Shown: positions 42,838-51,882, counted from the first letter of the stretch. The stretch is 64,000 nt of DNA from DASUBV01 sp963822485 (GCA_963822485.1 CAWGHW010000015.1:1-64000); one strand, 5' to 3'. A program made the numbers and translations. Notes: generated by a model from the letters alone, not told the origin.

Positions 42838-43553
42838 GGGCGACGCAGAACGCGCGGGAGCGAGCCCGGGCTCAGCTCACCCGCGAGATCAAGGAGGAAG
42901 CCCGGCGGCAGGTCGCGGCCGGAGGCGCGCAGCAGCTCTCGCTGCGCGCGGTGGCCAGGGAACTGGGCATGGTCTCCTCGGCGCTGTACCGCTACTACCC
43001 GAGCCGGGACGAGCTGCTCACGGCGCTGATCATCGACGCCTACGACTCCCTGGGGGGCGCCGCCGAGGCCGCCGTGGCCGGCGCCGAGCGGGCGAGCGTC
43101 CGCGATCGCTGGCGGGCCTGCTGCCGGGCGGTGCGCGACTGGGCCCGGGCCCGGCCGCATGAGTACGCGCTCATCTACGGCTCGCCGGTGCCCGGCTACC
43201 AGGCGCCGCCGCAGACCGTGGCCCCGGCGGGCCGGGTGCCGATGGTGCTCGGCGGGCTGCTGGCCGAGGCCTGGCAGGATCCCGAGCGCCGGGAGGCCCC
43301 CGCGCCGCCGGCCAGGCCAGTCCAGCCGACGCTGCCCGGGCTGCTGGCCGGCCAGGCCAAGGCCGTCGCCGCCCTCATCGCCCCCAGCGTGCCGCCCGAT
43401 GTGATCGCCCGCGCGCTGATCGCCTGGACCCAGTTGTTCGGCATGGTCAGCTTCGAGCTGTTCGGCCAGCTGGTCGGCAGCGCGGACCCGGCCGATGACT
43501 TCTTCAGCTACGCCGTGGAGCAGATGGCCGACCTCACTGGCCTGCCCGCCTGA
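42834..43553 (+). CDS. TetR-family transcriptional regulator
   Basis: 239 residues. The helix-turn-helix domain is at about residues 10-65 (SLRAVARELGMVSSALYRYYPSR split), and the C-terminal domain is of the WHG/TetR_C_33 type (WRACCRAVRDWARARPHEYA, FGMVSFELFGQLVG). The start at 42834 is the fourth ATG of a chain of overlapping mini-ORFs. It likely binds the two palindromes at 42680 and 42733, repressing itself and the divergent F420-type reductase. It overlaps the convergent aldo/keto reductase by 20 bp. Confidence 0.9.
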   Translation: MRATQNARERARAQLTREIKEEARRQVAAGGAQQLSLRAVARELGMVSSALYRYYPSRDELLTALIIDAYDSLGGAAEAAVAGAERASVRDRWRACCRAVRDWARARPHEYALIYGSPVPGYQAPPQTVAPAGRVPMVLGGLLAEAWQDPERREAPAPPARPVQPTLPGLLAGQAKAVAALIAPSVPPDVIARALIAWTQLFGMVSFELFGQLVGSADPADDFFSYAVEQMADLTGLPA

Positions 43554-44457
43554 GCCGGCCGCGCAAGCCGTCCACGCCGGCCCGCCAGCCGGCTCGGGCC
43601 TGGTCGAGCCGGGCCAGCTCCTCGGTGCTCAGCTCCAGCTCCGCGGCCTGGGCCGAGTCGGTGATGGACTCGGGCCGGCTGGCGCCGGGGATCGGGATGA
43701 CCACCGGGGCCTTGGCCAGCATCCAGGCCAGCGTGACCTGCTGCGGGGACACGCCGTGGGCGTCGGCGACCGCCTGGAAGGCGGGATGCCGGGCACCGAG
43801 CGATCCGGCCCTGCTGCTCCCGCCGAACGGGCTCCAGGGCAGGAACGCGATGCCCAGCCGCGCGCAGTGCTCCAGCTCGCCCTCGCTGGACCGGAACGAC
43901 GGCGAGAACTGGTTCTGCACGCTGGCCAGGCGGCCCTCGCCCAGGATCGAGCGCGCGAGGTCGATCTGCTCGACGGTCGCGTTGGAGATCCCGGTCAGCG
44001 CCACCTTGCCCGCGTCGTGCAGCTCTTTCAGCGCCCCGATGGACTCGGCGTACGGAACCTTCGGGTCGGGCCGGTGGAACTGGTACAGGCCGATGGCGTC
44101 GACGCCCAGGGCCCGGAGAGACGCCTCCACGGCCTGGCGCAGGTGGGCGGGCGAGCCGTCCACGGTCCAGGTCCCGTCGCCGGGGCGCAGGTGGCCGCCC
44201 TTGGTCGCGATCAGCACGTGGCTGGTGTCGCCGCCGTAGGTGGCCAGCCCCTTGGCGATCAGCCGCTCGTTGTGCCCGACCTCCCCCGCCCTGAGGTGGT
44301 AGGCGTCGGCGGTGTCGATGAACGTGACGCCCGCGTCCAGCGCCGCGTGAATGGTCCGGACGGAGCGGTCCTCGTCCGGCCGCCCCTCGATCGACATCGG
44401 CATGCCGCCAAGACCAATGGCGCTCACCGGTGTTCCGGCGATCGACCTGTCGCGCAT
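43534..44457 (-). CDS. Aldo/keto reductase
   Basis: 307 residues forming a TIM barrel. The catalytic tetrad is visible: FIDTADAYHL (Asp and Tyr), LIATKGG (Lys) and LYQFHRPDP (His). The NADPH site follows in IPIPGASRPESI. It reduces aldehydes or ketones; the substrate is unknown. The ATG at 44457 has GGGAG upstream. It is divergent from the LLM oxidoreductase at 44628. Confidence 0.93.
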   Translation of the reverse strand: MRDRSIAGTPVSAIGLGGMPMSIEGRPDEDRSVRTIHAALDAGVTFIDTADAYHLRAGEVGHNERLIAKGLATYGGDTSHVLIATKGGHLRPGDGTWTVDGSPAHLRQAVEASLRALGVDAIGLYQFHRPDPKVPYAESIGALKELHDAGKVALTGISNATVEQIDLARSILGEGRLASVQNQFSPSFRSSEGELEHCARLGIAFLPWSPFGGSSRAGSLGARHPAFQAVADAHGVSPQQVTLAWMLAKAPVVIPIPGASRPESITDSAQAAELELSTEELARLDQARAGWRAGVDGLRGRLRRAGQ

Positions 44458-44627
44458 GACAACTCCCTGCTCGGCTGCTCCCTGCTCGGCTGCGGAGCCC
44501 CGGTGGGCTCCGCCACCGGATAACGGCGCGGCGCCGGCCTGTCATCCCGCGGGCCGCCATCCGGCCTAGGTCCGCGCCGCCGGGTCCGTCACAATGGCAG
44601 CACGCGACCGGAGGAAGGACGACGACG

Positions 44628-45590
44628 ATGGCCGGAACGCAGCGCTGGGGGCTCACCCTGCCGCTCCACGGACTCTCCCTGGCCGAGCAGCGGGAGATCA
44701 TCACCGCGCTGCCCGTGCTCGGCTACACCGACGCCTGGTCCGCCGAGCTGAACGGGGTCGACGCGTTCACCCCGCTGGCCCTGGCCTCCCAGTGGGCCCC
44801 GCAGCTGCGGCTGGGGACCGCGATCGCCGGGATCTACACCCGCGCGCCGGTCGCCCTCGCGATGAGCGCGGCGACGCTGGGCGCGCTGGCGCCGGGCCGG
44901 TTCGTCATGGGCATCGGGACCTCGTCGCAGGTCGCGGTCGAGCAGTGGAACGGGATCCCGTTCGAGAAGCCCTACCAGCGGGCCAGGGACATGCTCCAGT
45001 TCCTGCGCGCGGCGCTGGGCGGGCAGAAGGTCAGCCAGGACTACGAGACGTTCTCGGTGCACGGCTTCCGGCTGGACCCGGCGCCGGAGGTGCCGCCCGC
45101 CCTGGCCCTGGCCGCGCTGCGGCCGGGCATGGTGCGCCTGGCGGCCAAGGAGTCCGATGCCGCCATCACCAACTGGCTGGCCCCGGCCGACGTGCCCCGG
45201 ATCCGCGAGGTGGCCGGGCCGGACTGCGAGCTGGTGGCCCGGATCTTCGTCTGCCCGACCGCCGACGCCGAGATGGCGCGGAACATTGGCCGCCGGGTGC
45301 TGGCCGCCTACCTCACCGTCCCGGTCTACGCGAAGTTCCACGAATGGCTGGGCCGCGGCGAGCTGCTGGCCCCGATGCAGGCGGCCTGGGCCAAGGGCGA
45401 CCGCCGCGGCGCGCTGGCGGTAATCCCGGACGAGCTCGTGGACGACCTGGTCGTGCACGGCCCGCTGCCGGCCTGCCGGGAGCGGGTCGCGGAGTACCAG
45501 GCCGCCGGGCTGGACACCCCGGTGATCGGGCTGCTGCCCGCGCCCGACGTGGAACTGGCCCGCGCCATCCGCGGCCTCGCCCCGGCCTAG
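44628..45590 (+). CDS. LLM-class F420-dependent oxidoreductase
   Basis: 320 residues, luciferase-like TIM barrel. It shows WGLTLPLHGLSLAEQ at the start, LGTAIAGIYTRAPVALAMSA near residue 65, and GRFVMGIGTSSQVAVEQWNG, the cofactor phosphate loop of F420-dependent members. It uses F420 (or FMN) to oxidise or reduce an unknown substrate. GGAGGAAGG lies upstream of the ATG. Together with the DUF385 protein at 42130 it suggests an F420-using organism. Confidence 0.92.
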   Translation: MAGTQRWGLTLPLHGLSLAEQREIITALPVLGYTDAWSAELNGVDAFTPLALASQWAPQLRLGTAIAGIYTRAPVALAMSAATLGALAPGRFVMGIGTSSQVAVEQWNGIPFEKPYQRARDMLQFLRAALGGQKVSQDYETFSVHGFRLDPAPEVPPALALAALRPGMVRLAAKESDAAITNWLAPADVPRIREVAGPDCELVARIFVCPTADAEMARNIGRRVLAAYLTVPVYAKFHEWLGRGELLAPMQAAWAKGDRRGALAVIPDELVDDLVVHGPLPACRERVAEYQAAGLDTPVIGLLPAPDVELARAIRGLAPA

Positions 45591-45808
45591 AGATCCCACG
45601 GCCTGCGCGAATCTAGTCGAATTAGCCAACTAAATCACGATGCTCCGAAAACTGCCCTTTCCATGAGTCGGCGGCCCAGGGCGGATTCTTACCTCACGGC
45701 GACAATTCCCGCACCATGAGGTTGACGCTGACCTATTATCGACCGGTTTTTCAAAACGATCAAGAATATGCTCGTGAATTACCATGGCTAACCATCTATC
45801 GTCGGATC

Positions 45809-46597
45809 ATGCTATCTGTCCATAACTTCCAGTATGGCCTGCTAACCCCGGTAACCGGCTATCTGCTCTCTTGCCTGGGGGCGTTCCTCGGACTGCGCTG
45901 CACGACACGGGCCCGCGCCTATCACGGCCCGACGCGGGCGCGGTGGTTACTGCTGGCCGCGGTGTCGATCGGCGCCATGGGGATCTGGGTCACGCACTTC
46001 ATCGCCATGCTCGGTTTCACGATTCCTGGTGAGACCATCCGGTACAACGTGCAGGTCACGATCCTGTCCATGCTGATCGCGGTCGCCGTGGTAGGCGCCG
46101 GCCTGTTTATCGTGAGCTTCGGCCGGGCGGCCTGGTGGAACCTGGTCCTGGCGGGGGTGATCACCGGCATCGGCGTGGCCAGCATGCACTACACCGGAAT
46201 GGCGGCCATGCGAATGCCCGCCCGGATGACCTATAACCCGGTCCTGTTCGTTCTTTCGGTGATCATCGCGGTCGTGGCCGCGACCGCGGCGTTCTGGGCG
46301 GCGCTGCGGCTGCACGGCATCCCGTCAACCCTCGGGGCCGCCATGATCATGGGCGTGGCCGTCAGCGGCATGCATTACACCGGAATGGCCGCAATGCACA
46401 TCCTGCGCGTACCTCCGGGCTTCCTGATGAACATGGACGGCGCCACCGCCGTAGGATTCCTGCTTCCAGTCATCAGCGGGATCACGATCGTGACGTTTAT
46501 CCTCGTCGCTACCATCGGGATGTCGCCGAGCGCGCAGGAGATCAGGGACGAGGCCGCACTGCTGGAGCGCAGCCGGGCCCGGGGGCTCCAGGTGTAA
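45809..46597 (+). CDS. Stand-alone MHYT-domain membrane sensor, copy 1
   Basis: 262 residues from the ATG at 45809, chosen because the paralogue at 48565 begins with the same sequence (MLSVHNFQYG versus MLAVHNFQYG) and because TATCGT (45797-45802) lies 6 nt upstream. An upstream ATG at 45716 has no ribosome site. Seven membrane segments carry three MHYT-type motifs: VTHFIAMLGF, ASMHYTGMAAM and SGMHYTGMAAM. MHYT domains are thought to bind copper and sense O2, NO or CO. No GGDEF, EAL or kinase output is attached; the tail SAQEIRDEAALLERSRARG is shared with copy 2. Confidence 0.9.
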   Translation: MLSVHNFQYGLLTPVTGYLLSCLGAFLGLRCTTRARAYHGPTRARWLLLAAVSIGAMGIWVTHFIAMLGFTIPGETIRYNVQVTILSMLIAVAVVGAGLFIVSFGRAAWWNLVLAGVITGIGVASMHYTGMAAMRMPARMTYNPVLFVLSVIIAVVAATAAFWAALRLHGIPSTLGAAMIMGVAVSGMHYTGMAAMHILRVPPGFLMNMDGATAVGFLLPVISGITIVTFILVATIGMSPSAQEIRDEAALLERSRARGLQV

Positions 46598-46752
46598 GCC
46601 GGAGGGCGGCCGCGTGGCTCATCAGGCCGGCAGGCTCGCGTCGGCCAGGACCTCGCGCAGGCCCCGAGCGCCGGGTGCGCCGGCCCGACGGGCCCTGGTC
46701 AGCAGTCCGCCGACCTCGACGGGCGAACTGGCGCCAGCGCGAGCAGCCACCT

Positions 46753-46830
46753 CTTGACTTTGCGTCATAAAGTTCTGGGCTCAGACCCTTGACTTTGCGT
46801 CATAAAGCAGCTTCTACTTTATGGCATAGA
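46753..46830. promoter_or_regulatory. Operator-like direct repeats ahead of the winged-helix operon
   Basis: CTTGACTTTGCGTCATAAAG is present twice, at 46753-46772 and 46788-46807 (35-bp period). A diverged inverted copy (CTTTATGGCATAG, about 46817-46829) lies just before the ribosome site of the membrane-protein gene. This is the natural binding site for the paired winged-helix regulators encoded in the operon. TTGACT inside each copy may also serve as a -35 box. Confidence 0.65.
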
Positions 46831-46849
46831 GTCGATGAAGGGAGACACC

Positions 46850-47482
46850 ATGAACCACACATCTGACGCCGCGGCCGCCGGCAACGGCGGCACCTTCGGT
46901 CCCGAGCAGGCCGCTGCCCTGCTGGACCAGACCACCCAGCAGGCCCACCGCAAGTTTCAGCCCTCGCCGCCGTGGCTGCTGGCGACCAGGGCGGTCATGG
47001 TCCTGGCCGCCCTCGGCGCGATCTGGCTCTCGGTGCGCGGACAGCACCCCTACCGGGGCCCGACCGGCGCGGACATCCCCGTCCTGCTCGCGTTCATTGT
47101 CGCCAACTTCGCCGCAACGGTCGCTGTCCGCAGGCAGGCGACCGCCGGGGTGACCGGGCGATCCCGGTTCAGCCAGGGCGAGATCATCGTGCTGGTGCTG
47201 GCCTTCGTCGCCACGGTCGCGGCGATGGCGGGGCTGGGTGCCGCGGGGGTGGACTTCGCCACGTACCCGACCTCGGTGCTGGTTATCCCCGGCCTGGCCT
47301 GGACGGTCCTCATGGCGGTACGGGGCAGCCGGCGCGGGCTCGCTACCGGCCTGGCGATCGTCGCCATCGGCATCGTCGGCGCGTTCGCCGGACCGGCCGC
47401 GGCGTGGGCGGTCGCAGCCGTGGGCCTGTGCGTCATCCTCCTGGGCAGCGCCGCCGCCATCGCCTGGCAGCACCGCGCATAA
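46850..47482 (+). CDS. Multi-pass membrane protein, first gene of the winged-helix operon
   Basis: 210 residues from the ATG at 46850, with GGGAG 6 nt upstream. The N-terminal ~45 residues are polar; then about six hydrophobic segments follow (for example LLATRAVMVLAALGAIWLSV, IIVLVLAFVATVAAMAGLG, AAAWAVAAVGLCVILLG). No family was recognised. It lies between the two MHYT genes and ahead of two winged-helix regulators, with repeated operator-like sequences at its promoter. Confidence 0.75.
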   Translation: MNHTSDAAAAGNGGTFGPEQAAALLDQTTQQAHRKFQPSPPWLLATRAVMVLAALGAIWLSVRGQHPYRGPTGADIPVLLAFIVANFAATVAVRRQATAGVTGRSRFSQGEIIVLVLAFVATVAAMAGLGAAGVDFATYPTSVLVIPGLAWTVLMAVRGSRRGLATGLAIVAIGIVGAFAGPAAAWAVAAVGLCVILLGSAAAIAWQHRA

Positions 47483-47491
47483 CGGAGCGGC

Positions 47492-47791
47492 ATGAACGAC
47501 GACGGACTTGACCCGCTGATCCACGTCCCTACCCGGCTGAAGATCGTCGCGACGCTCGCGGCGCTGCCCGACGGCGACGGGCTGTCCTTCACCCGGCTGC
47601 AGGACATGCTCGAGCTGACCCCCGGCAACCTGATCATCCAGCTGCGCAAGCTCGAAGAAGCCGGCTACCTCTGCAGCGAGAAGACCAGGAACGGGTCCGC
47701 CCAGAAAACCACGGTAACCCTGACCCGCCAGGGCCGGAAGGCACTTGGCGCCTACACGCAGGCACTGCGCGACCTGCTCGGCGGCCTGTAA
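47492..47791 (+). CDS. Winged-helix transcriptional regulator, copy 1
   Basis: 99 residues, nearly all one HTH_34/MarR-like winged helix: RLKIVATLAALPDGDGLSFT, LELTPGNLIIQLRKLEEAGY, and the wing QKTTVTLTRQGRKAL. It is paralogous to the gene 18 bp downstream (both have VATLAALPDGD and FTRLQDM/LTRLQDM). Regulators of this size bind DNA as dimers. The repeated sequences at 46753-46830 are candidate targets. Confidence 0.88.
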   Translation: MNDDGLDPLIHVPTRLKIVATLAALPDGDGLSFTRLQDMLELTPGNLIIQLRKLEEAGYLCSEKTRNGSAQKTTVTLTRQGRKALGAYTQALRDLLGGL

Positions 47792-47809
47792 ACGGAGGCC
47801 AGGCCGACC

Positions 47810-48100
47810 ATGAGCACCAGCGCACTCGACCCGAATATCCACGACCCCGAGCGGCTGCGCGTCGTCGCCACCCTGGCGGCACTGCCCGACGGCGACGCGC
47901 TGGCTCTCACCCGGCTACAGGACATGATCAGGCTGCCACCCGGCAGCCTGATCAGCCGTCTGCGGGAGCTGGACCACGCCGGGTACGTGCGGACGGAAAA
48001 GACCGGCGGCGACAGAGCCCGGCCCATCGTCACGCTCACCCGCGACGGCCGGGCCGCGCTGGATCACTACGCCGCCGCGCTGCGGCGGCTGCCCCGGTGA
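47810..48100 (+). CDS. Winged-helix transcriptional regulator, copy 2
   Basis: 96 residues, same fold and length as copy 1: RLRVVATLAALPDGDALALT, IRLPPGSLISRLRELDHAGY, ARPIVTLTRDGRAAL. GGAGG precedes the ATG. The recognition helices of the two copies differ, so they may bind different half-sites or form a heterodimer. It overlaps the DUF1707 gene by 4 nt. Confidence 0.88.
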   Translation: MSTSALDPNIHDPERLRVVATLAALPDGDALALTRLQDMIRLPPGSLISRLRELDHAGYVRTEKTGGDRARPIVTLTRDGRAALDHYAAALRRLPR

Positions 48101-48360
48101 CCACGGAGGATCATCAGGCACCAGCGCCCTACGTGCGCGCTGGTGATGCTGACCGGGACGCGGCTGCCGCGGCCCTGGCTGAGCACTTCGCGCACGGCAG
48201 GCTGACGCTCGATGAACTCGACGCACGACTCGATGCCACCCTGACGGCGACCACGCACGGCGAGCTATCCCAGGCCGCCTGGGATCAGCCGGACCTGACG
48301 GTGCAGCCGGCCCGGCTCAGCCCTGGCCGGGCACCCGCGGCCAGGACAGACTCCGAGTAA
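48097..48360 (+). CDS. DUF1707 (SHOCT-like) protein
   Basis: 87 residues from a GTG overlapping the previous stop (GTGA). The DUF1707 core is seen as VRAGDADRDAAAAALAEHFA, then GRLTLDELDARLDATLTATT. DUF1707 proteins are small actinobacterial proteins, often fused to or encoded with membrane proteins, and thought to mediate oligomerisation. No membrane helix follows here; it ends in a Pro/Ala/Arg tail. It completes the four-gene operon. Confidence 0.9.
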   Translation: MTTEDHQAPAPYVRAGDADRDAAAAALAEHFAHGRLTLDELDARLDATLTATTHGELSQAAWDQPDLTVQPARLSPGRAPAARTDSE

Positions 48361-48564
48361 TCAGACATCTGCTGAGGACCCGCCGCCGGGGCCGGGGTCC
48401 CGCCCGCACGCCAGCCGCCGCCGCCGCCGAAAGATCATTCCCGAAATTGACCCGCGGTTAGCGCGGATTCTATCGACCGCTATTGAATTATTTTCCTGAA
48501 TTGCGTGTTGCCGAACTGTAATAGTTCTCTGAATAAGCGCGGCGCGTGATCTATCGTCGGCAAT

Positions 48565-49353
48565 ATGTTAGCTGTCCATAACTTCCAGTACGGTCCGGCC
48601 ACCCCGGTGGCCGCCTGCCTGCTTTCCTGCCTCGGCGCCTTCCTCGGCCTGCGCTGCACGGCGCGGGCCCGCGTTCTGGACGGTGCGGCCAGGGCTCGCT
48701 GGCTGGCGCTGGGCGCGGTCGGGATCGGCGCGCTGGGCATCTGGGTGATGCACTTCATCGCCATGCTCGGGTTCGCCATCCCCGGCGAGACCATCCGCTA
48801 CAGCGTGCCGGACACCCTGATCTCGGTGCTGATCGCCGTGGTCGTGGTGGCCATCGGCCTGTTCATCGTGGGGTTCGGCCACGGGTCCTGGCGCAGCCTG
48901 ATCCTGGCCGGCACCATCACCGGCCTCGGCGTGGCCAGTGTCCACTACATCGCCATGGGGGCGATGCGGATGCCTGCCCTGATGAGCTATAACGTGCCCT
49001 TATTCGCGGTTTCCGCGCTGATCGCCATCGCGATCGCGACCACTGCATTCTGGGCCTCGACGCAATTAATCCGCATATGGCCAACAATCGGGGCGGCCAT
49101 CATCATAGGCACGTCCGTCACCGTGATGCATTACACCGGAATGGCCGCGATGCGGGTATCCCGGCCGCCGATGGGCATGATCATGAATACCAGCGGCGCC
49201 ACGATCGGCGGATTCCTGATCCCGCTTATCTGCTGCATCACGCTGCTGACCTTCCTGCTGATCTCGATCATCGGGATCTCGCCGAGCGCGCAGGAGATCA
49301 GGGACGAGGCCGAGCTGCTGGAGCGCAGCCGGGCCCGCGGACTGCAGGTCTAG
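48565..49353 (+). CDS. Stand-alone MHYT-domain membrane sensor, copy 2
   Basis: 262 residues, identical in length to copy 1 and alignable end to end (shared TPVxxxLLSCLGAFLGLRC and C-terminal SPSAQEIRDEA). The motifs are VMHFIAMLGF, ASVHYIAMGAM (a changed second motif) and TVMHYTGMAAM. The altered second motif (VHYI for MHYT) may change metal binding. TATCGT at 48552-48557 lies 7 nt before the ATG, as for copy 1, so both are probably leaderless and started by the same kind of promoter. No output domain is present. Confidence 0.9.
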   Translation: MLAVHNFQYGPATPVAACLLSCLGAFLGLRCTARARVLDGAARARWLALGAVGIGALGIWVMHFIAMLGFAIPGETIRYSVPDTLISVLIAVVVVAIGLFIVGFGHGSWRSLILAGTITGLGVASVHYIAMGAMRMPALMSYNVPLFAVSALIAIAIATTAFWASTQLIRIWPTIGAAIIIGTSVTVMHYTGMAAMRVSRPPMGMIMNTSGATIGGFLIPLICCITLLTFLLISIIGISPSAQEIRDEAELLERSRARGLQV

Positions 49354-49415
49354 GCCCAGAGGTCCAGGCCGGGTCCAGGCGGGTCCAGGCCGGGTCCAGG
49401 CCGAGCCTCGGCCGG

Positions 49416-50444
49416 TCACCAGCTGCCGGGCACCTCGCGGCCGAACCAGGACTGGATGATCTGGTGCGCGATCGACACTGGCGGGGGCAGCCGGATGGTG
49501 CCGTCGGCCACGGCGGCCGACAGCTCGTCCCGGCTGTACCAGCCGGCCTCGGCGATCTCGTCGTCGTCGACCTTGAGCTCCATGCTCCCGGTGGCCTCGG
49601 CGCGGAACCCGAGCATCAGGCTCTGCGGCATCGGCCACGGCTGGCTGCCCAGGTAGTGCACCTCGCCCACCGCGATGCCGACCTCCTCCTGCACCTCGCG
49701 GGCCACCGCCTGCTCGGCCGACTCCCCCGCCTCCACGAACCCGGCCAGGATCGACACGCGGTGCGCGGGCCAGGCCGCGTTCCGGGCCAGCAGGGCCCGG
49801 TCGGCCGGGTCGGTGACCAGCACGATCATGGCCGGGTCGCTGCGGGGGAACTCGTCGGTGCCCTCCACCGTGCAGCGCCGGGCGTGGCCCGAGTACACCG
49901 GCACGCTGGGCTCGCCGCAGTTGGGGCAGAAGTGGTGGGTGTCGTGGAAGTTAGCCAGCGCGACCGCGTGCGTCATCAGGCCGGCGTCCCGGTCGGACAG
50001 CAGCGGCCCGACCTCGCGCAGCGGGGCCGCCCGCACCTCACCCGCCGCGCCGGCCACGGCCGCAGAAGATGATCCCGAACGCACCGTTGCCCCGACCGCA
50101 TCAGGCCCGCCTGCCCGGTCTGGCCCATCTGGCCCAGGGAGCGAACCGTCCACGCCGAAGTAGACGACGCCGTCATCCGCCACCCCGAGCAGGAAACGCA
50201 CGCCCCGTGGCGCCTCCGGGGCCTGCGCGGGCGGGGTGAAGACCAGCTCAGCGCCGTCCCCGGCGAACCGGACCAGCGCGCGGCCGTGGTCCACGACCAC
50301 GACCCGGGTGTCGGGCCGGGCCCAGGCCGCGGCCAGCCACTCCTCGTCATTGCGGAAGTGAGCCGACCGGTCCACCTCGCCGCGGGCCAGCGCCAGCCGG
50401 CCCAGCGCGGTCCCGAACGCCGGGATCTGGGCCTCCTCAGTCAC
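49416..50444 (-). CDS. nudC: NAD(+)/NADH pyrophosphatase, NUDIX family
   Basis: 342 residues from a GTG at 50444 that overlaps the peptidase stop (GTGA). It has an N-terminal NudC domain, the zinc ribbon (CPNCGEPSVPVYSGHARRC), the Nudix box GFVEAGESAEQAVAREVQEE followed by VG, and the NADH-specific SQPWPMPQSLM. It hydrolyses NAD(H) to NMN(H) and AMP and can remove NAD caps from RNA. A Gly/Ala/Asp-rich insert at about residues 100-130 separates the first two domains. Confidence 0.93.
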   Translation of the reverse strand: MTEEAQIPAFGTALGRLALARGEVDRSAHFRNDEEWLAAAWARPDTRVVVVDHGRALVRFAGDGAELVFTPPAQAPEAPRGVRFLLGVADDGVVYFGVDGSLPGPDGPDRAGGPDAVGATVRSGSSSAAVAGAAGEVRAAPLREVGPLLSDRDAGLMTHAVALANFHDTHHFCPNCGEPSVPVYSGHARRCTVEGTDEFPRSDPAMIVLVTDPADRALLARNAAWPAHRVSILAGFVEAGESAEQAVAREVQEEVGIAVGEVHYLGSQPWPMPQSLMLGFRAEATGSMELKVDDDEIAEAGWYSRDELSAAVADGTIRLPPPVSIAHQIIQSWFGREVPGSW

Positions 50445-51857
50445 TGCGCCGCTCGCTCGGCCGTGAGCTCGGTGGCCAGCTCTTCCCACAGGTAGGCGGC
50501 CGCCTGGGCGCCCTTGAGCAGGAGATCCATCTCGACCTTCTCGTTGGGGGCGTGGATGCGGTCGGAGTCCAGGCCGACGGCCACGAACACCAGCGGCGCC
50601 TGCGAGGATGTCGGCCAGGTCGGCCTCGGGGCCGCTGCCGCCCTCCCTGGTGAACAGCACCTCGGTCCCGAACGCCCGCCGCATCGCCGCCCGGCCCGCC
50701 CGCACGGCGGCCGAGTCCGGTGGCGAGAACGAGGGCCGGACCCCGTGGCCGGGCGAGGTCACCGTGGCCTCGATGCCCGGCGGCACGTGCCCGGCCACGT
50801 ACTCGCGCAGCCCGGCGATGACCGCGGCCGGGTCCTGGTCGGCGACCAGCCGGAAGGACAGCTTGGCGTGCGCGGCGGCCGGGATGATGGTCTTGCCGCC
50901 CGGCCCGGTGTGCCCGCCCCACATGCCGTTGACCTCGGCGGTCGGCCGGGCCCAGATCCGCTCCAGGGTGCTGAACCCCGCCTCCCCGGCCGCGGCGCCG
51001 CTGTTGCCCGCCTCGGCCAGCCAGGCCTTCTCGTCGAACGGCAGCCGGGCGGTCAGCTCCCGCTCCTGCGCCGGAAGCGGGCGCACCGCGTCGTAGAAGC
51101 CCGGCACCGTGACCCGGCCCTCCTCGTCGTGCAGCCCGGCCAGCAGGCTGGCCAGCGCGTGCAGCGGGTTGGGCACGCCGCCGCCGAACGAGCCCGAGTG
51201 CAGGTCCCGCTCCGCGCCGCGCAGCTCGATCTCGGCCTCGGCCAGGCCGCGCATGCCGATGCACATCGACGGCACGTCCGCGGCCCACATGGTGGTGTCG
51301 GAGATGACGATGACGTCGCAGCCCAGCCGCTCCCGCTCGCGGCGCAGCAGCGCCGCGAAGTGCGGCGAGCCGGACTCCTCCTCGCCCTCGATCAGCAGCT
51401 TGAGGGTGACCGGCAGCGTGCTGGCGCCGGCCGCGGCCAGCGCCGCCCTGGTGCCCAGCGCGTGGAACAGCACCTGGCCCTTGTCGTCGGAGGCGCCCCT
51501 GGCCAGCAGCTGGCCGTCGTGCTCGGCGGGCTCGAACGGCGGGCTGGCCCACTCCTCCAGCGGCTCCACCGGCTGCACGTCGTGGTGGCCGTAGACCAGG
51601 ACGACCGGCGCCGCCGGGTCAGCCGCGGGCCAGTTCGCGAACACGGCGGGCAGGCCAGCCTTCCCGTCCTCGCCGGTCTCCCAGACCTCGGCCACCGGGA
51701 ACCCGCTGTCGCGCAGGTGGCCGGCCAGCCACTCCGCCGACCGGCGCACGTCGCCGTGCCGCGCCGGGTCCGCGGAGATCGACGGGATGGTGAGCCACTG
51801 CTTCAGCGCGCCGAAGAACTCGGCGGCATGATCATCGATGTACTGCCGGACGTCCAT
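50441..51857 (-). pseudogene. M20-family dipeptidase, one-base frameshift near the C-terminus
   Basis: The frame from the ATG at 51857 reads clean for about 417 residues: VVLVYGHHDVQPVEPLEEW (zinc His/Asp), RGASDDKGQ, LIEGEEESGS (catalytic Glu) and VNGMWGGHTG. At about 50602 one extra base shifts the frame. The correct C-terminus (VFVAVGLDSDRIHAPNEK to LATELTAE) continues in the next frame to a stop at 50441. The repaired protein has about 471 residues, normal for M20 dipeptidases. The unshifted frame would fuse the peptidase to NudC, which is an artefact of the extra base. Confidence 0.85.
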
Positions 51858-51882
51858 GGCGCAAACTCTAGCGATGCCCGTT

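Noticed and set aside
46622..46749. A 42-residue minus-strand frame after the first MHYT gene
   Set aside because: It has a GTG but no ribosome site, no family, and it ends close to the operator repeats. It is too weak to list as a gene.
46753..46807. The spaced repeats considered as a two-repeat CRISPR
   Set aside because: There are only two exact copies with a 15-bp gap, a promoter position and no cas genes nearby. An operator is the better reading.
49416..51857. An apparent 813-residue fusion of an M20 peptidase to NudC
   Set aside because: The peptidase C-terminus is present in the neighbouring frame with its own stop at 50441, and NudC has its own GTG overlapping it. The fusion arises from a single extra base near 50602.
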